Below are positions 34,412 to 44,241 of a stretch of DNA of 64,000 bases, in pieces. The position numbers were made by a program, and so were the translations under genes. Position 1 is the stretch's first letter. Each line of letters starts with the position of its first letter. Source of the stretch: an uncultured Eubacteriales bacterium (GTDB taxonomy: Bacteria; Bacillota; Clostridia; Oscillospirales; CAG-272); contig UQNQ01000002.1 of NCBI GenBank assembly GCA_900542425.1, positions 62,001 through 126,000 on the forward strand, written 5' to 3'. Under the pieces are notes generated by a model, which had not been told where the DNA came from, did not search any database, and worked only from the letters and a program-made list of their open reading frames with translations.

Positions 34412-35722
34412 TCACAAAAGACCCTCGCGGCAAAGTCCGTTATAAAGACAGCCAATTGCTTTTTCATGATATTGCGCATCGATTCCGACGATAATATTTA
34501 ATTCATCCGGAGACTGCACAATGAGCTTGATATTGATTCCGTTGTCCCCGAAAATTCCGAATACGGAAGCGCTGATGCCATAATGTCCTGCCATATTACG
34601 CCCGACAATGGCAATGAGGGACAAGTTCCGGTCAACTGTCACATCTGCCGAAAGCGTATTTTCAATTTCGGACAGAATCGCATGGACATGCTTTGCCGCC
34701 TGCTCTTCCAGCACAACAACGCTGATGATATCCATTCCGGTCGGAATATGCTCAACGTTGATGCCGTATTTCTCAAAAATCGAAAGGACTCGGCGCAAAA
34801 AGCCAATCTCTCCCGACATATGTTTTTTATGGATCACAAAAGAGATAAAGCCGGTTTTCCCCGCAATTCCGGTAACCGGCGTACCCGCGCCGGCATCGCG
34901 CGTGATGACGGTTCCGCTATTCTCCGGTTCATTGGTATTGCGGATATTGATAGCAATTCCACAATCCTGGACAGGAAGAATACTCTCCTCATGCAGAACA
35001 TTCGCGCCCATATAAGAAAGCTCTCGCAACTCTTTATAGGTAATGCGGTCAATCGGTTTCGGATGCTCAGCAAGCCTCGGATCCGCCGAATAAATCCCTG
35101 AAACATCCGTCCAGTTTTCATATATCTCTGCATTCAGAAATCTCGCAAGATAAGAACCCGTGATATCCGAGCCGCCACGGGAAAACAAATTGATATCGCC
35201 GTTCGGATATGCGCCGTAAAAGCCCGGTACAACCATGTTTCCGTATGCCTCAAACGCCCCTTTGACAAGTGCTTCGCTCGCTTCCAAATCCAGCTTTCCA
35301 TCAAACGAAAAGCGCATCAGTTCCGCAGCATCCACAAAAGTAAAACCAAGGTATGCGCTCATCAGTTTTGCGCAGAAATATTCGCCGCGGCTGACAAGAA
35401 AATTTTGGTCAGTCTCTTTACCGAGTGTTTTTTCCAATTCGGAAAGCTCCTCTGCAATATCCAGATCAAGCTCCAAAGCCTCTGCAATTTCCCGGTAACG
35501 TTCTGAAATAGACTCCCAGATTTTATCATCCGGCACACCGTAACGAAGATGCCCGTCCAGCGTATATAAAAGATCGGTAATTTTATTGTCACCCGAATAC
35601 CGTTTTCCCGGCGCCGAAACAACGACCACCTGACGTCTCTTATCCGATGTCACAATCGCCTTTACCTTTTTAAACTGAGCGGAATCTGCAAGAGAACTTC
35701 CGCCGAATTTTGTCACTATCAT
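34412..35722 (-). CDS. lysC: Aspartate kinase
   Basis: Phosphorylates aspartate, the first step of the aspartate pathway. The 436-aa protein has the kinase start MIVTKFGGSSLADS, VVVSAPGKR, SRGGSDITG and two C-terminal ACT domains (starting near SGEIGFLRRVLSIFEKYGIN and LIAIVGRNMAGHYGISASVF), which usually give feedback inhibition by lysine or threonine. SD GGAG. Transcribed from the lysine riboswitch operon, so control is at both RNA and enzyme level. Confidence 0.95.
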   Translation of the reverse strand: MIVTKFGGSSLADSAQFKKVKAIVTSDKRRQVVVVSAPGKRYSGDNKITDLLYTLDGHLRYGVPDDKIWESISERYREIAEALELDLDIAEELSELEKTLGKETDQNFLVSRGEYFCAKLMSAYLGFTFVDAAELMRFSFDGKLDLEASEALVKGAFEAYGNMVVPGFYGAYPNGDINLFSRGGSDITGSYLARFLNAEIYENWTDVSGIYSADPRLAEHPKPIDRITYKELRELSYMGANVLHEESILPVQDCGIAINIRNTNEPENSGTVITRDAGAGTPVTGIAGKTGFISFVIHKKHMSGEIGFLRRVLSIFEKYGINVEHIPTGMDIISVVVLEEQAAKHVHAILSEIENTLSADVTVDRNLSLIAIVGRNMAGHYGISASVFGIFGDNGINIKLIVQSPDELNIIVGIDAQYHEKAIGCLYNGLCREGLL

Positions 35723-35758
35723 GATTTTTTCTCCGTATTGTATGAAAAATACACCGCT

Positions 35759-37066
35759 TTACAAATCGCAGGCAACAAGATCCTCAAACCGTTCACGCCG
35801 TACAGCAAGAATATCTCTGCCTTCGCGCAGAATCACAACCGGAGGTCTTGCCACCCGGTTATAATTGGACGCCATGGAATAATTATAGGCGCCTGTCACA
35901 AGCACAGCAAGAATATCCCCTCTCTGCGGCTTCGGGATTCTCACATGTTCCTGAATCAAATCTCCGCTTTCACAGCATCTCCCGCCGACAGTACATTCAA
36001 AATCCGCAGGTTCTCCCACCTTATCCGCCACCAGAACCGTATAAGAGGACTGATAAAGCGTATATCTCGGATTGTCCGTCATACCGCCGTCGATAGAAAC
36101 GTAATTTTTAAATCCCGGAATTTCCTTTACGCTTCCGACCGTATAAAGCGTGATACCGGCATCCGCGACAATGCTTCTGCCGGGTTCCAGCAGGATCTGC
36201 GGCATCTCCAGACCGTATTCCTCACATCTTGCTTTGATATGAAGTGAAATATCTTTGATATTTGCCGAAATGTCGATTTCTGGATCCGTCTCCACGTAGC
36301 GCACGCCGAAACCGCCGCCGAGATTCAAAATCCGCGCCTCAAAACCGAACCGCTCTCTCATTTCCGAAATAAATCCAAGCATAATATCAGCAGCGGTCGT
36401 ATACGGTGCGATATCAAAAATCTGCGAGCCGATATGACAATGAAAACCGACAAGCTCCAAATTCATTTTGGATAGCGCCTCTTTTGTGATTTTCGCTGCA
36501 AGCCCCGTCTCGATTGCGGAACCAAATTTGGAATCTACTCCGCCGGTGCTGATCTTTTGATGCGTATGCGGATCGATCCCGGGTGTGATCCGCAGAAGAA
36601 TCTTCTGACGGATACCGGCTTTTCCTGCATACTCGTCGATGCGGCAAAGCTCTTCTATCCCGTCTACAATAAAATATCCGATGCCATTTTGAATCGCGTA
36701 TTCAATATCAAAATCCGTTTTGTTGTTTCCGTGGAAGAAAGCCCGCTCCATCGGGAAACCGGCAGATACCGCCGTAAACAATTCGCCGGAGGAAACAATA
36801 TCCGTCCCCATGCCTTCCTCCGCCATCATACGGTAAATCTCCTTGAAGCTGAGCGCCTTGGAGGCATAAAGCGGGTAGGAGGTCTCCCCGAAATACTTTT
36901 TCATGGCAGTCTTATATTCCCTGCAGCGCTCGCGCACCCGCTTGTCATCGATGAGGAAAAGCGGGGTCCCATATTTTTCTGCAAGGGCGACTGTGTCCAT
37001 ACCGGCAAAAAACAGATATCCGTTCTCACCGGCTGAAAGATTTGAATGAATCCATTTCTGTTCCAT
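35759..37066 (-). CDS. lysA: Diaminopimelate decarboxylase
   Basis: PLP enzyme that makes lysine from meso-DAP. The 435-aa protein has the PLP-lysine motif YPLYASKALSF, HCHIGSQIFD, GGGFGVRY and CCESGDLI at the active site of the dimer. ATG at 37066 after GGGAG. It lies between dapL and lysC. Confidence 0.96.
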   Translation of the reverse strand: MEQKWIHSNLSAGENGYLFFAGMDTVALAEKYGTPLFLIDDKRVRERCREYKTAMKKYFGETSYPLYASKALSFKEIYRMMAEEGMGTDIVSSGELFTAVSAGFPMERAFFHGNNKTDFDIEYAIQNGIGYFIVDGIEELCRIDEYAGKAGIRQKILLRITPGIDPHTHQKISTGGVDSKFGSAIETGLAAKITKEALSKMNLELVGFHCHIGSQIFDIAPYTTAADIMLGFISEMRERFGFEARILNLGGGFGVRYVETDPEIDISANIKDISLHIKARCEEYGLEMPQILLEPGRSIVADAGITLYTVGSVKEIPGFKNYVSIDGGMTDNPRYTLYQSSYTVLVADKVGEPADFECTVGGRCCESGDLIQEHVRIPKPQRGDILAVLVTGAYNYSMASNYNRVARPPVVILREGRDILAVRRERFEDLVACDL

Positions 37067-37099
37067 TTGTTTTTTCTCCCATATCACGCAATATGCTTT

Positions 37100-38284
37100 T
37101 TATGACAGGAATCCGCGCAGTCTTTCCACGGCCTCTTCCGTCGCCTCACGCGAGCCGAAAGAAGTCAGACGGAAATAGCCTTCTCCGCATGCTCCGAAGC
37201 CCGCCCCTGGCGTCCCGACGACCTGAATGCCGTGCAGAAGTGCGTCGAAAAAGGTCCATGAATCCATTCCATCCGGACAGCGCATCCAGATATAGGGCGA
37301 TGAAGTCCCTCCCGTGAAGAAAATTCCCTTTTCTCTCAAAACACCGGCAATCAACGCGGCGTTTTCCATATAGTAACCGACAAGTTCCATGCATTCGGCA
37401 AGACCGGTATCGGAAAGCGCTGCCTCGGCTCCTCTCTGAACCACATACGGTACACCGTTGAATTTCGTTGCCTGACGGCGTTCCCACATCTCACGCAAAG
37501 ACATACCACCTGCCGAAAGCTCTGACGGAACCACTGTCCAGGAGCAACGCGTGCCGGTAAACCCTGCTGTCTTCGAAAAGCTGCAGATTTCTATCGCACA
37601 TGTTCTTGCTCCGTCGATTTCATAAATTGTATGAGGATAATCCCCTTTGATATATGCCTCGTATGCCGAATCATAGAGGATCAGCGATCCGGTCGACACG
37701 GCAAAATCCACCCATTGCTTTAAGCCTGCATGATCATAGACGGCACCGGTCGGATTGTTTGGTGAACAAATATAAATGATAGCTCCCTCACAAGAAAGTC
37801 CTTCCGGTTTCGGAAGAAATCCATTGCTCTCGTCCGCGCGGATAAAGGTAATTTGTCTGCCGCTCATGACATTGCTGTCAAAATATACCGGGTATACAGG
37901 ATCCGGAATCAATACCGGATTGTCCCCAAACAGCTCCGTGATGTTGCCTACATCGCTTTTTGCCCCGTCCGACACAAAAATTTCCTCGGCAGAAATGTCC
38001 ACCTGAAAACGTTTATAATGACGGGAAATCGCTTCTCTGAGAAAATCATAACCGTATTCCGGCGCATAACCGCGGAAGGTTTCCCGCCGTCCCATCTCCG
38101 CAACCGCCTTTGTCATGGCTTCCGTTACGGATTTTGTCAAAGGAAGTGTAACGTCACCGATCCCAAGCCGGATAATTTTTGCGGTGGGATTTTCCTCGCT
38201 GTAAGCCTTTACACGCTTGGCGATTTCGGAAAACAGATAACTTTTTTTCAGATTCTTATAGTTCTCATTGATTTTGATTTTCAT
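37100..38284 (-). CDS. dapL: LL-diaminopimelate aminotransferase
   Basis: PLP enzyme that converts tetrahydrodipicolinate directly to LL-DAP with glutamate as donor, so the acyl-blocked steps (DapD, DapC, DapE) are not needed. The 394-aa protein has IIRLGIGDVTLPL, GYAPEYGYDFLREAI, SPNNPTGA, and the PLP-lysine SFSKTAGFTGTRC. ATG at 38284 is nine bases after GGGGG. Its start overlaps the end of dapF by 20 bases. Confidence 0.95.
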   Translation of the reverse strand: MKIKINENYKNLKKSYLFSEIAKRVKAYSEENPTAKIIRLGIGDVTLPLTKSVTEAMTKAVAEMGRRETFRGYAPEYGYDFLREAISRHYKRFQVDISAEEIFVSDGAKSDVGNITELFGDNPVLIPDPVYPVYFDSNVMSGRQITFIRADESNGFLPKPEGLSCEGAIIYICSPNNPTGAVYDHAGLKQWVDFAVSTGSLILYDSAYEAYIKGDYPHTIYEIDGARTCAIEICSFSKTAGFTGTRCSWTVVPSELSAGGMSLREMWERRQATKFNGVPYVVQRGAEAALSDTGLAECMELVGYYMENAALIAGVLREKGIFFTGGTSSPYIWMRCPDGMDSWTFFDALLHGIQVVGTPGAGFGACGEGYFRLTSFGSREATEEAVERLRGFLS

Positions 38285-39122
38285 ATTCATATACCCCCTC
38301 ATATACCTTGGCAGCGCCTCCGGTCATCTGTACACGGAAATCCTCTCCTACGGTAATGACAAGATCTCCGCCGACAAGATGTACCGTTACGGGAGAATCC
38401 GCATCGCAGTATCCGTTTACCACTGCCGCCGTAACCGCGGCACACGCACCGGTTCCGCACGCCCATGTCTCTCCGCTTCCGCGCTCCCATACGCGCATGT
38501 TTAGATTTTTGCGATCTATTACTTGAATAAATTCCGTATTCACACGCTCCGGAAACATCGGATGATGCTCAAAAGCCGGTCCTATCGTTTCAAGGTCGAG
38601 CTTTCTTGTATCAGGGACAAAAGTCACTGCGTGCGGATTACCCATGGAAACACAGGTGATCCGATACTCCTTCCCTCCGACCGTCACCGGCATATCCACC
38701 ACGGTTTCCGATTCCGATATCACGGGAATTTCCGACGCGCGAAGCACAGCATAGCCCATATCCACCGTTACCGTATTGACCTTTTCACCCTCCACTGCAA
38801 GGGAAAGATGCTTGATTCCACTCAGTGTTTCAACAGAAATCTCCGTTTTTTCCGTTATTTTATTATCATAGAGATATTTCCCGACGCAGCGGATAGCGTT
38901 ACCGCACATTTTCCCCTCGCTACCGTCCAGATTGAACATCCGCATTTTGACGTCTGCGACAGTGGAAGGACAAATCAGAACCAATCCGTCCGCGCCAACG
39001 GAAAAATGACGCGGCGACATTGCCGCCGAAACCGCACCGGGATTCGGCAGGTCGCCATTCAAACAATTTACATAAATATAATCATTTCCGCATCCATGCA
39101 TTTTTGTAAAAGGAATCCGCAT
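38265..39122 (-). CDS. dapF: Diaminopimelate epimerase (lysine-operon copy)
   Basis: Converts LL-DAP to meso-DAP with a two-cysteine mechanism. The 285-aa protein has both catalytic Cys (GNAIRCVGKYL and WACGTGACAAV), and the start FTKMHGCGNDYIYVNCLNG. The TGATG junction with dapB puts ATG at 39122 after AAAGGAGG. A second epimerase is fused to carB in this window. Confidence 0.96.
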   Translation of the reverse strand: MRIPFTKMHGCGNDYIYVNCLNGDLPNPGAVSAAMSPRHFSVGADGLVLICPSTVADVKMRMFNLDGSEGKMCGNAIRCVGKYLYDNKITEKTEISVETLSGIKHLSLAVEGEKVNTVTVDMGYAVLRASEIPVISESETVVDMPVTVGGKEYRITCVSMGNPHAVTFVPDTRKLDLETIGPAFEHHPMFPERVNTEFIQVIDRKNLNMRVWERGSGETWACGTGACAAVTAAVVNGYCDADSPVTVHLVGGDLVITVGEDFRVQMTGGAAKVYEGVYEYENQNQ

Positions 39123-39898
39123 CACTGAGCCTCCTTTTTGGCACCGGCCGCTGTCTGCTTTTCAATCAAGTCATGCATATCATAAAGGCCTGCCGGCATC
39201 TCAGCAAGAAAAGCCGCCGCGGCAAGCGCACCGTCTGCAAAAAGTGTCCGGCTGTGCGCCTCATGTTTTAAGGAAATGGTTTCCGTGCCACCCGCAAGAA
39301 TCACCTCATGCTCACCGATAACGCCTCCCATGCGAAGTGCATGAATCCCGATCTCGTTTTTGGCGCGCAACTGATGCCCGTACCTTCCGCAAACAAAGCA
39401 GGCATCCTCTCTGGATTTTTTGATTTCATTCGCCAGCATCAGCGCTGTTCCGCTCGGCGCGTCAAGCTTGGTATTATGGTGCTTTTCCACAATTTCAATA
39501 TCGGTATCCGGCAGAAGCGCCGCCGCACGTCTTGCAAAATCTGCAAGCAACGCCACGCCGAGGGACATATTTGCCGACAGAAAAACCGGAACTTTTTGCG
39601 CCGCTGCATGAATAAGCTCCAGCTCCGACGATATCTGCCCTGTCGTCGCTACCACGCACGGAAGTCCTCTCGCCACAGTATATTCCATCAGTGCCGCAGT
39701 ACAAACGTGATTGGAAAAATCGATGATCACGTCCGCTTCTCCCTTATAGTCGGAAAGATTTTTCAAAATCCGCGGATCGGTACCGTCTGCCGTAGGATCA
39801 ATTCCCGCCGCGATCTCCATGCCTCGTCTGCCCTCTTCAAGCATTTTCCATACTGCGGAGCCCATTTTTCCGCGCGCTCCGTTTAAAATTACTTTCAT
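39122..39898 (-). CDS. dapB: 4-hydroxy-tetrahydrodipicolinate reductase
   Basis: NAD(P)H reductase that makes tetrahydrodipicolinate. The 258-aa protein has VILNGARGKMGSAVWKML, the catalytic EIVEKHHNTKLDAPSGTALM and IGIHALRMGGVIGEHEV. ATG 39898 follows GGGAGG; longer upstream frame lacks support. Its stop touches the dapF start (TGATG). Confidence 0.97.
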   Translation of the reverse strand: MKVILNGARGKMGSAVWKMLEEGRRGMEIAAGIDPTADGTDPRILKNLSDYKGEADVIIDFSNHVCTAALMEYTVARGLPCVVATTGQISSELELIHAAAQKVPVFLSANMSLGVALLADFARRAAALLPDTDIEIVEKHHNTKLDAPSGTALMLANEIKKSREDACFVCGRYGHQLRAKNEIGIHALRMGGVIGEHEVILAGGTETISLKHEAHSRTLFADGALAAAAFLAEMPAGLYDMHDLIEKQTAAGAKKEAQ

Positions 39899-39955
39899 CG
39901 TTTCCTCCCTCCGGCAAAGGAATCTCCCATGCCATTCTCTCATCCGTCAATTACT

Positions 39956-40849
39956 TTACATAACCGGAACCAATCCAGCCTCGCGCAGTCTTGTACGCAG
40001 AATTTCCCTTTTCGCTTCGTCAAGCCGCACCAACGGCAGGCGGAGCTCCGGTGTACAATAGCCGAGCATCGCCATCGCTTCCTTAACCGGAATCGGGTTG
40101 ACATCAGAAAAAAGAGCCGAAATCAACGGTATAAAGCCGCACTGCATTGCGGCGCTTTCCTTTCCTTTTCCCTCAAGAAACAGCCTGCACATGTTTTCCG
40201 TTTCAGCAGGCAGGACATTGGAAAGTACGGAAATAACGCCCGACGCGCCGAGTGCCATCATCGGAACGGTTTGATCATCGTTTCCGCTGTAAAGAGCAAG
40301 ACGGTCGCCTACCAAGGATACCGTTTCGGCAATCTTGGAAAAATTCCCTCCTGCCTCTTTGATTCCCGCAATATTCGGATGATCCGCAAGCGCAGCATAA
40401 GTAGAAGGCTCGATATTCACGCCCGTGCGGGACGGTACATTATAAAGAATCAGAGGCTTTTCCGCTTTATCCGCAATTTCCGTATACATTTTGATGAGCC
40501 CCTGCTGAGAGGTTTTATTATAATAGGGCGTCACAACAAGCAGTGCATCTGCACCGACACGGCAGGACTCACGGCAAAGCTCAACCGCATGCGCTGTATG
40601 ATTGCTTCCGGCACCGGCAATAACCGGAACACGTCCTTTTACTCGCTGAACAGCAAATGCAATGGTATCAATTTGTTCACGGTCCGTCATGGTCGCCGCC
40701 TCTCCGGTTGTCCCGCAGACAACAAGTGCGGAAATACCGGCGGCAATCTGCGCATCGAGAATTGCGCCGAACGCTTCATAATCAACAGTCCCGTTCCGGA
40801 ACGGTGTGATAAGCGCTGTTGCCGCGCCTTTAAAAATTACGGTTTTCAT
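39956..40849 (-). CDS. dapA: 4-hydroxy-tetrahydrodipicolinate synthase
   Basis: Condenses pyruvate and aspartate semialdehyde, the first committed step to DAP and lysine; its product is also the precursor of spore dipicolinate. The 297-aa TIM-barrel protein has CGTTGEAATM, the Schiff-base lysine in IAGIKEAGGN and YNVPSRTG. ATG 40849 after AGGAGGG. First gene after the lysine riboswitch. Confidence 0.97.
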   Translation of the reverse strand: MKTVIFKGAATALITPFRNGTVDYEAFGAILDAQIAAGISALVVCGTTGEAATMTDREQIDTIAFAVQRVKGRVPVIAGAGSNHTAHAVELCRESCRVGADALLVVTPYYNKTSQQGLIKMYTEIADKAEKPLILYNVPSRTGVNIEPSTYAALADHPNIAGIKEAGGNFSKIAETVSLVGDRLALYSGNDDQTVPMMALGASGVISVLSNVLPAETENMCRLFLEGKGKESAAMQCGFIPLISALFSDVNPIPVKEAMAMLGYCTPELRLPLVRLDEAKREILRTRLREAGLVPVM

Positions 40850-40931
40850 CGTTTCACCCTCCTGATATGCTTTTTCACTTTCATTATGATACGCAATTTC
40901 ATAAAAGACAACCGTCTTTTTTACCTCAGAA

Positions 40932-40966
40932 CAAAAAAATAAGCTGATAAACAAAGTTATCAGCTA
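40932..40966 (-). terminator. Riboswitch-controlled terminator upstream of dapA
   Basis: AGCTGATAA / TTATCAGCT stem followed by TATTTTTTT. Its 5' flank CGATAGCT (minus strand) can pair instead with AGCTATCG at the 3' side of the riboswitch P1 stem (41008-41015), giving an antiterminator. Confidence 0.85.
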
Positions 40967-41007
40967 TCGAAAACGCACTTGCGGATAAAACCCCGCATCT
41001 GCAGTCC

Positions 41008-41172
41008 CGATAGCTCTCCGCAAAAACGACAGTCGGACAGATATTATCTGCCAAACCAAGCAATGCAGTTCCGTCCCTGCATGCTTTCGGCAACGGCACC
41101 TTTCCCTTTTTCGCCGGCAGACGACCGCCTTCTCCGAAAAAGCTACTGATTGCGCGCTGCGCCTCTATCACG
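41008..41172 (-). ncRNA. Lysine riboswitch (L box)
   Basis: On the minus strand GATAGAGGCGCA, then ATCAGTAG, AAAGGTGCCGTTGCCGAA and GCGGAGAGCTATC follow the L-box core order; P1 pairs GATAG with CTATC. A terminator and an antiterminator follow. In known L boxes lysine binding stabilises P1 and allows termination, so the operon is off in lysine excess. Confidence 0.9.
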
Positions 41173-41201
41173 ATCCGCATCATTCAAGTTGGATTGGAGT
41201 T

Positions 41202-41230
41202 ATTGTATCACGCCGCAGTAATTCTGTCAA
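41202..41230 (-). promoter_or_regulatory. Promoter of the lysine/DAP operon
   Basis: TTGACA (41225-41230), 17-base spacer, TACAAT (41202-41207), about 25 bases before the riboswitch. Confidence 0.8.
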
Positions 41231-41525
41231 CTGTTTTTATCAAATTGTCCGAAAATTTTCCGCAAGCGTTTTCAAACGCAACAAAGAAAAAGAGAATTCA
41301 CTGGTTATGCCTTTACTCTGGTCTTCCTTAAATTTATATAGAAAGCAAATTCAAAATACCTATACAAACAGATAAATATTCTGATGGAATCATACTTTTC
41401 TGTTTTTCATACATCATCTTTCCATTATTGCAGAAAATTTTTGCAGCATAATGCACAATTTTTTCGCGAGAACATAAGTCATTCTGTCTAAATTCAATGA
41501 ATCTAAACAAATTTCAAAAAAGAGA

Positions 41526-41554
41526 TTGAATTTTTATTCATTTTCATGTATAAT
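41526..41554 (+). promoter_or_regulatory. Promoter of the arginine operon
   Basis: TTGAAT (41526-41531), 17-base spacer, TATAAT (41549-41554), 41 bases before the argG start. The 295 bases between this and the dap promoter contain no gene. Confidence 0.8.
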
Positions 41555-41560
41555 TATGCA
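41527..41560 (+). promoter_or_regulatory. Tandem ARG boxes (ArgR/AhrC operator)
   Basis: Box 1 TGAATTTTTATTCA (41527-41540) matches the ARG box palindrome fully. Box 2 TGTATAATTATGCA (41547-41560) is a weaker copy. Their centres are 20 bases apart, and they cover the -35 and the -10. Arginine-bound repressor should block argG-carB. No argR gene is in the window. Confidence 0.75.
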
Positions 41561-41594
41561 AAACAAACATCACAGAAACAAGGAGATTCTACCA

Positions 41595-42827
41595 ATGAAT
41601 AAAAAAGAAATCAAAAAAGTCGTGCTTGCCTACTCCGGAGGACTTGATACCTCCATCATTATCCCGTGGCTCAAAGAAAATTATAACAACTGTGAGGTCA
41701 TCGCCGTATCCGGCAACGTCGGTCAGGCGGACGAACTCGAGGGTCTGGAGGAAAAAGCTCTCAAAACCGGCGCCTCCAAGCTGTATGTCGAGGATTTAAC
41801 CGATGAATTTGTCGACGACTACATCATCCCGACCGTAAAAGCAGGTGCGCTGTATGAAGAATACATGCTCGGCACATCATTTGCCCGCCCGGTCATCGCT
41901 AAGCGTATCGTTGAGATCGCCAAGGCAGAGGGCGCGGACGCCATCTGCCATGGCTGTACCGGCAAAGGCAACGACCAGGTCCGCTTCGAACTTGCCATCA
42001 AAGCATTTGCACCGGATATGCCGATCATCGCACCGTGGCGCGAATGGAACATCAAATCCCGCGAAGAGGAAATCGAGTATGCGGAAGCACACAATGTTCC
42101 GCTGAAAATCAACCGGGAAACCAACTATTCCAAGGATAAAAACCTGTGGCATCTTTCCCACGAGGGACTCGATCTCGAAGACGCCGGAAATGAGCCTCAG
42201 TATGAAAAGAAAGGGTTCCTTGAAATGGGAGTTTCCCCGATGGATGCACCCGATAAGCCCACCTACATTACGCTCGATTTTGAAAAAGGAATCCCGACAG
42301 CTCTTGACGGAAAGAAAATGAGCGCAAAGGAAATCATTCTTGCTCTCAACAAGCTGGGCGGAGAAAACGGCATCGGTCTTCTCGATATCGTGGAAAATCG
42401 TCTTGTCGGCATGAAATGCCGCGGCGTCTATGAGACACCGGGAGGAGCCATCCTCTATTTTGCGCACAATTATCTCGAGACGCTCTGTCTTGACAAAATG
42501 ACGGCTCATAAAAAGCAGGAGCTTTCTGTCACCTTTGCCGAGCTTGTCTACAACGGTCAATGGTTTACACCGCTGCGTGAAGCGCTCTCCGCCTTTGTCG
42601 ACAAGACACAGGAAAATGTTACAGGCAAAGTGAAACTGAAGCTTTACAAGGGCAACATCATCAAAGCCGGTGCATGGAGCGATTACTCCCTTTATTCCGA
42701 GGAAATCGCTACGTTCGGCGAAGATCACGTCTATAATCAGGCGGATGCTACAGGCTTTATCAATCTGTTCGGACTACCGATCAAGGTGCAGGCTCAGGTA
42801 AACGAGAAAAACGCAAAGAAAAAATAA
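41595..42827 (+). CDS. argG: Argininosuccinate synthase
   Basis: Joins citrulline and aspartate with ATP. The 410-aa protein has the PP-loop [12 protein letters not shown], the [14 protein letters not shown] motif and [21 protein letters not shown] 41595 follows AAGGAG. First gene of the operon under tandem ARG boxes. Confidence 0.97.
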   Translation: MNKKEIKKVVLAYSGGLDTSIIIPWLKENYNNCEVIAVSGNVGQADELEGLEEKALKTGASKLYVEDLTDEFVDDYIIPTVKAGALYEEYMLGTSFARPVIAKRIVEIAKAEGADAICHGCTGKGNDQVRFELAIKAFAPDMPIIAPWREWNIKSREEEIEYAEAHNVPLKINRETNYSKDKNLWHLSHEGLDLEDAGNEPQYEKKGFLEMGVSPMDAPDKPTYITLDFEKGIPTALDGKKMSAKEIILALNKLGGENGIGLLDIVENRLVGMKCRGVYETPGGAILYFAHNYLETLCLDKMTAHKKQELSVTFAELVYNGQWFTPLREALSAFVDKTQENVTGKVKLKLYKGNIIKAGAWSDYSLYSEEIATFGEDHVYNQADATGFINLFGLPIKVQAQVNEKNAKKK

Positions 42828-42849
42828 ACAGACAAAGGAACCTTTTATC

Positions 42850-44241
42850 ATGGAAAAAATGTGGGCGGGACGTTCGTCCGGCAAACTCGACCGCGCGGCG
42901 GACGATTTCAATTCTTCCATTCATTTCGATTCCCGAATGGCAAAACAGGACATCAAGGGTTCGATGGCGCATGCAGCTATGCTCGCCGCACAGGGAATTT
43001 TAAGTCAGGACGACTATCATAGGATTGCGAAAGGTCTTTCGGAAATTCTCACCGACCTTCAATCCGGCGCGCTCGCCATCGATATGAGCGCGGAAGATAT
43101 TCATATGTTCATCGAGGCGGAGCTTACGCGCCGTCTCGGTGATGTCGGAAAACGGCTGCATACCGCCCGTTCCCGCAACGATCAGGTCGCAACGGATTTG
43201 CGTCTCTATCTGCGGGACGAGACGGCGGAGATTATGAGAGCCCTGAGAGAACTCATCGCCGCCATTTATCAAAAGGCATCGGAAAATACCGATGTGATTC
43301 TGCCGGGATATACCCACCTCCAGCGCGCACAGCCCGTCACGTTCGCCCATCATCTGCTTGCCTATGCCATGATGTTCATTCGGGACGCGGGACGGCTTTC
43401 CGATGCTGTAAAAAGAATGAACGTCTCGCCGCTCGGAGCCTGTGCGCTTGCCGGTACGACTTATCCCATCGATCGTCAGATGACCGCGGCGGCACTCGGC
43501 TTCGACGGAGTCACACAAAACAGTATGGACAGCGTTTCCGACCGCGATTTCTGCGTTGAACTGCTCTCCGCGTTTTCCCTTATCATGATGCATCTTTCCC
43601 GGTTTTCCGAGGAAATCATCCTCTGGTCCTCATGGGAATTTTCCTTTATCGAGCTTGATGACGCCTATACCACCGGTTCCAGCATTATGCCTCAGAAAAA
43701 GAATTCCGACATGGCGGAACTTGTCCGCGGCAAAACAGGGCGTGTCTACGGCGATTTGATCGGTACTCTTACCATGCTCAAAGGACTTCCCCTCGCCTAC
43801 AACAAAGACATGCAGGAGGATAAGGAATCGATTTTTGACGGATGTGACACTGTAAAAGCCTGTCTTTCTGTTTTTACACCTATGATTTCGACCATGCGGG
43901 TAAAAAAAGAACATATGAAAGAAGCGGCAGGACGCGGCTTTATCAACGCTACGGATCTCGCTGATTATCTGACGAAAAAAGGAATGCCTTTCCGCAGTGC
44001 ATATAAGCTTGTCGGAGAAATCGTCGCGAAATGCATCGCCGGCGGCAAAACGCTTGAAACCCTTTCCCTCTCGGAATATCAAACCTACAGCGAGCTTTTT
44101 GAAAATGATTTATATGAAGAAATTTCTCTGGAAACCTGCGTGAAAAAACGCGTCTCCGAAGGCGGACCGGGACCGGATTCCGTGAAAGAGCAGCTCCGTT
44201 ATGTCGCTTGTTTCCTTGAAAAACCGGAGGGGTTGTCATGA
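42850..44241 (+). CDS. argH: Argininosuccinate lyase
   Basis: Splits argininosuccinate to arginine and fumarate. The 463-aa protein has SRNDQVATDLRLYL, TRLQPAQ-like THLQRAQPVTFAHH and the signature GSSIMPQKKNSD with the catalytic Ser. Its last codons overlap argC by ATGA (44238-44241). Confidence 0.97.
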   Translation: MEKMWAGRSSGKLDRAADDFNSSIHFDSRMAKQDIKGSMAHAAMLAAQGILSQDDYHRIAKGLSEILTDLQSGALAIDMSAEDIHMFIEAELTRRLGDVGKRLHTARSRNDQVATDLRLYLRDETAEIMRALRELIAAIYQKASENTDVILPGYTHLQRAQPVTFAHHLLAYAMMFIRDAGRLSDAVKRMNVSPLGACALAGTTYPIDRQMTAAALGFDGVTQNSMDSVSDRDFCVELLSAFSLIMMHLSRFSEEIILWSSWEFSFIELDDAYTTGSSIMPQKKNSDMAELVRGKTGRVYGDLIGTLTMLKGLPLAYNKDMQEDKESIFDGCDTVKACLSVFTPMISTMRVKKEHMKEAAGRGFINATDLADYLTKKGMPFRSAYKLVGEIVAKCIAGGKTLETLSLSEYQTYSELFENDLYEEISLETCVKKRVSEGGPGPDSVKEQLRYVACFLEKPEGLS

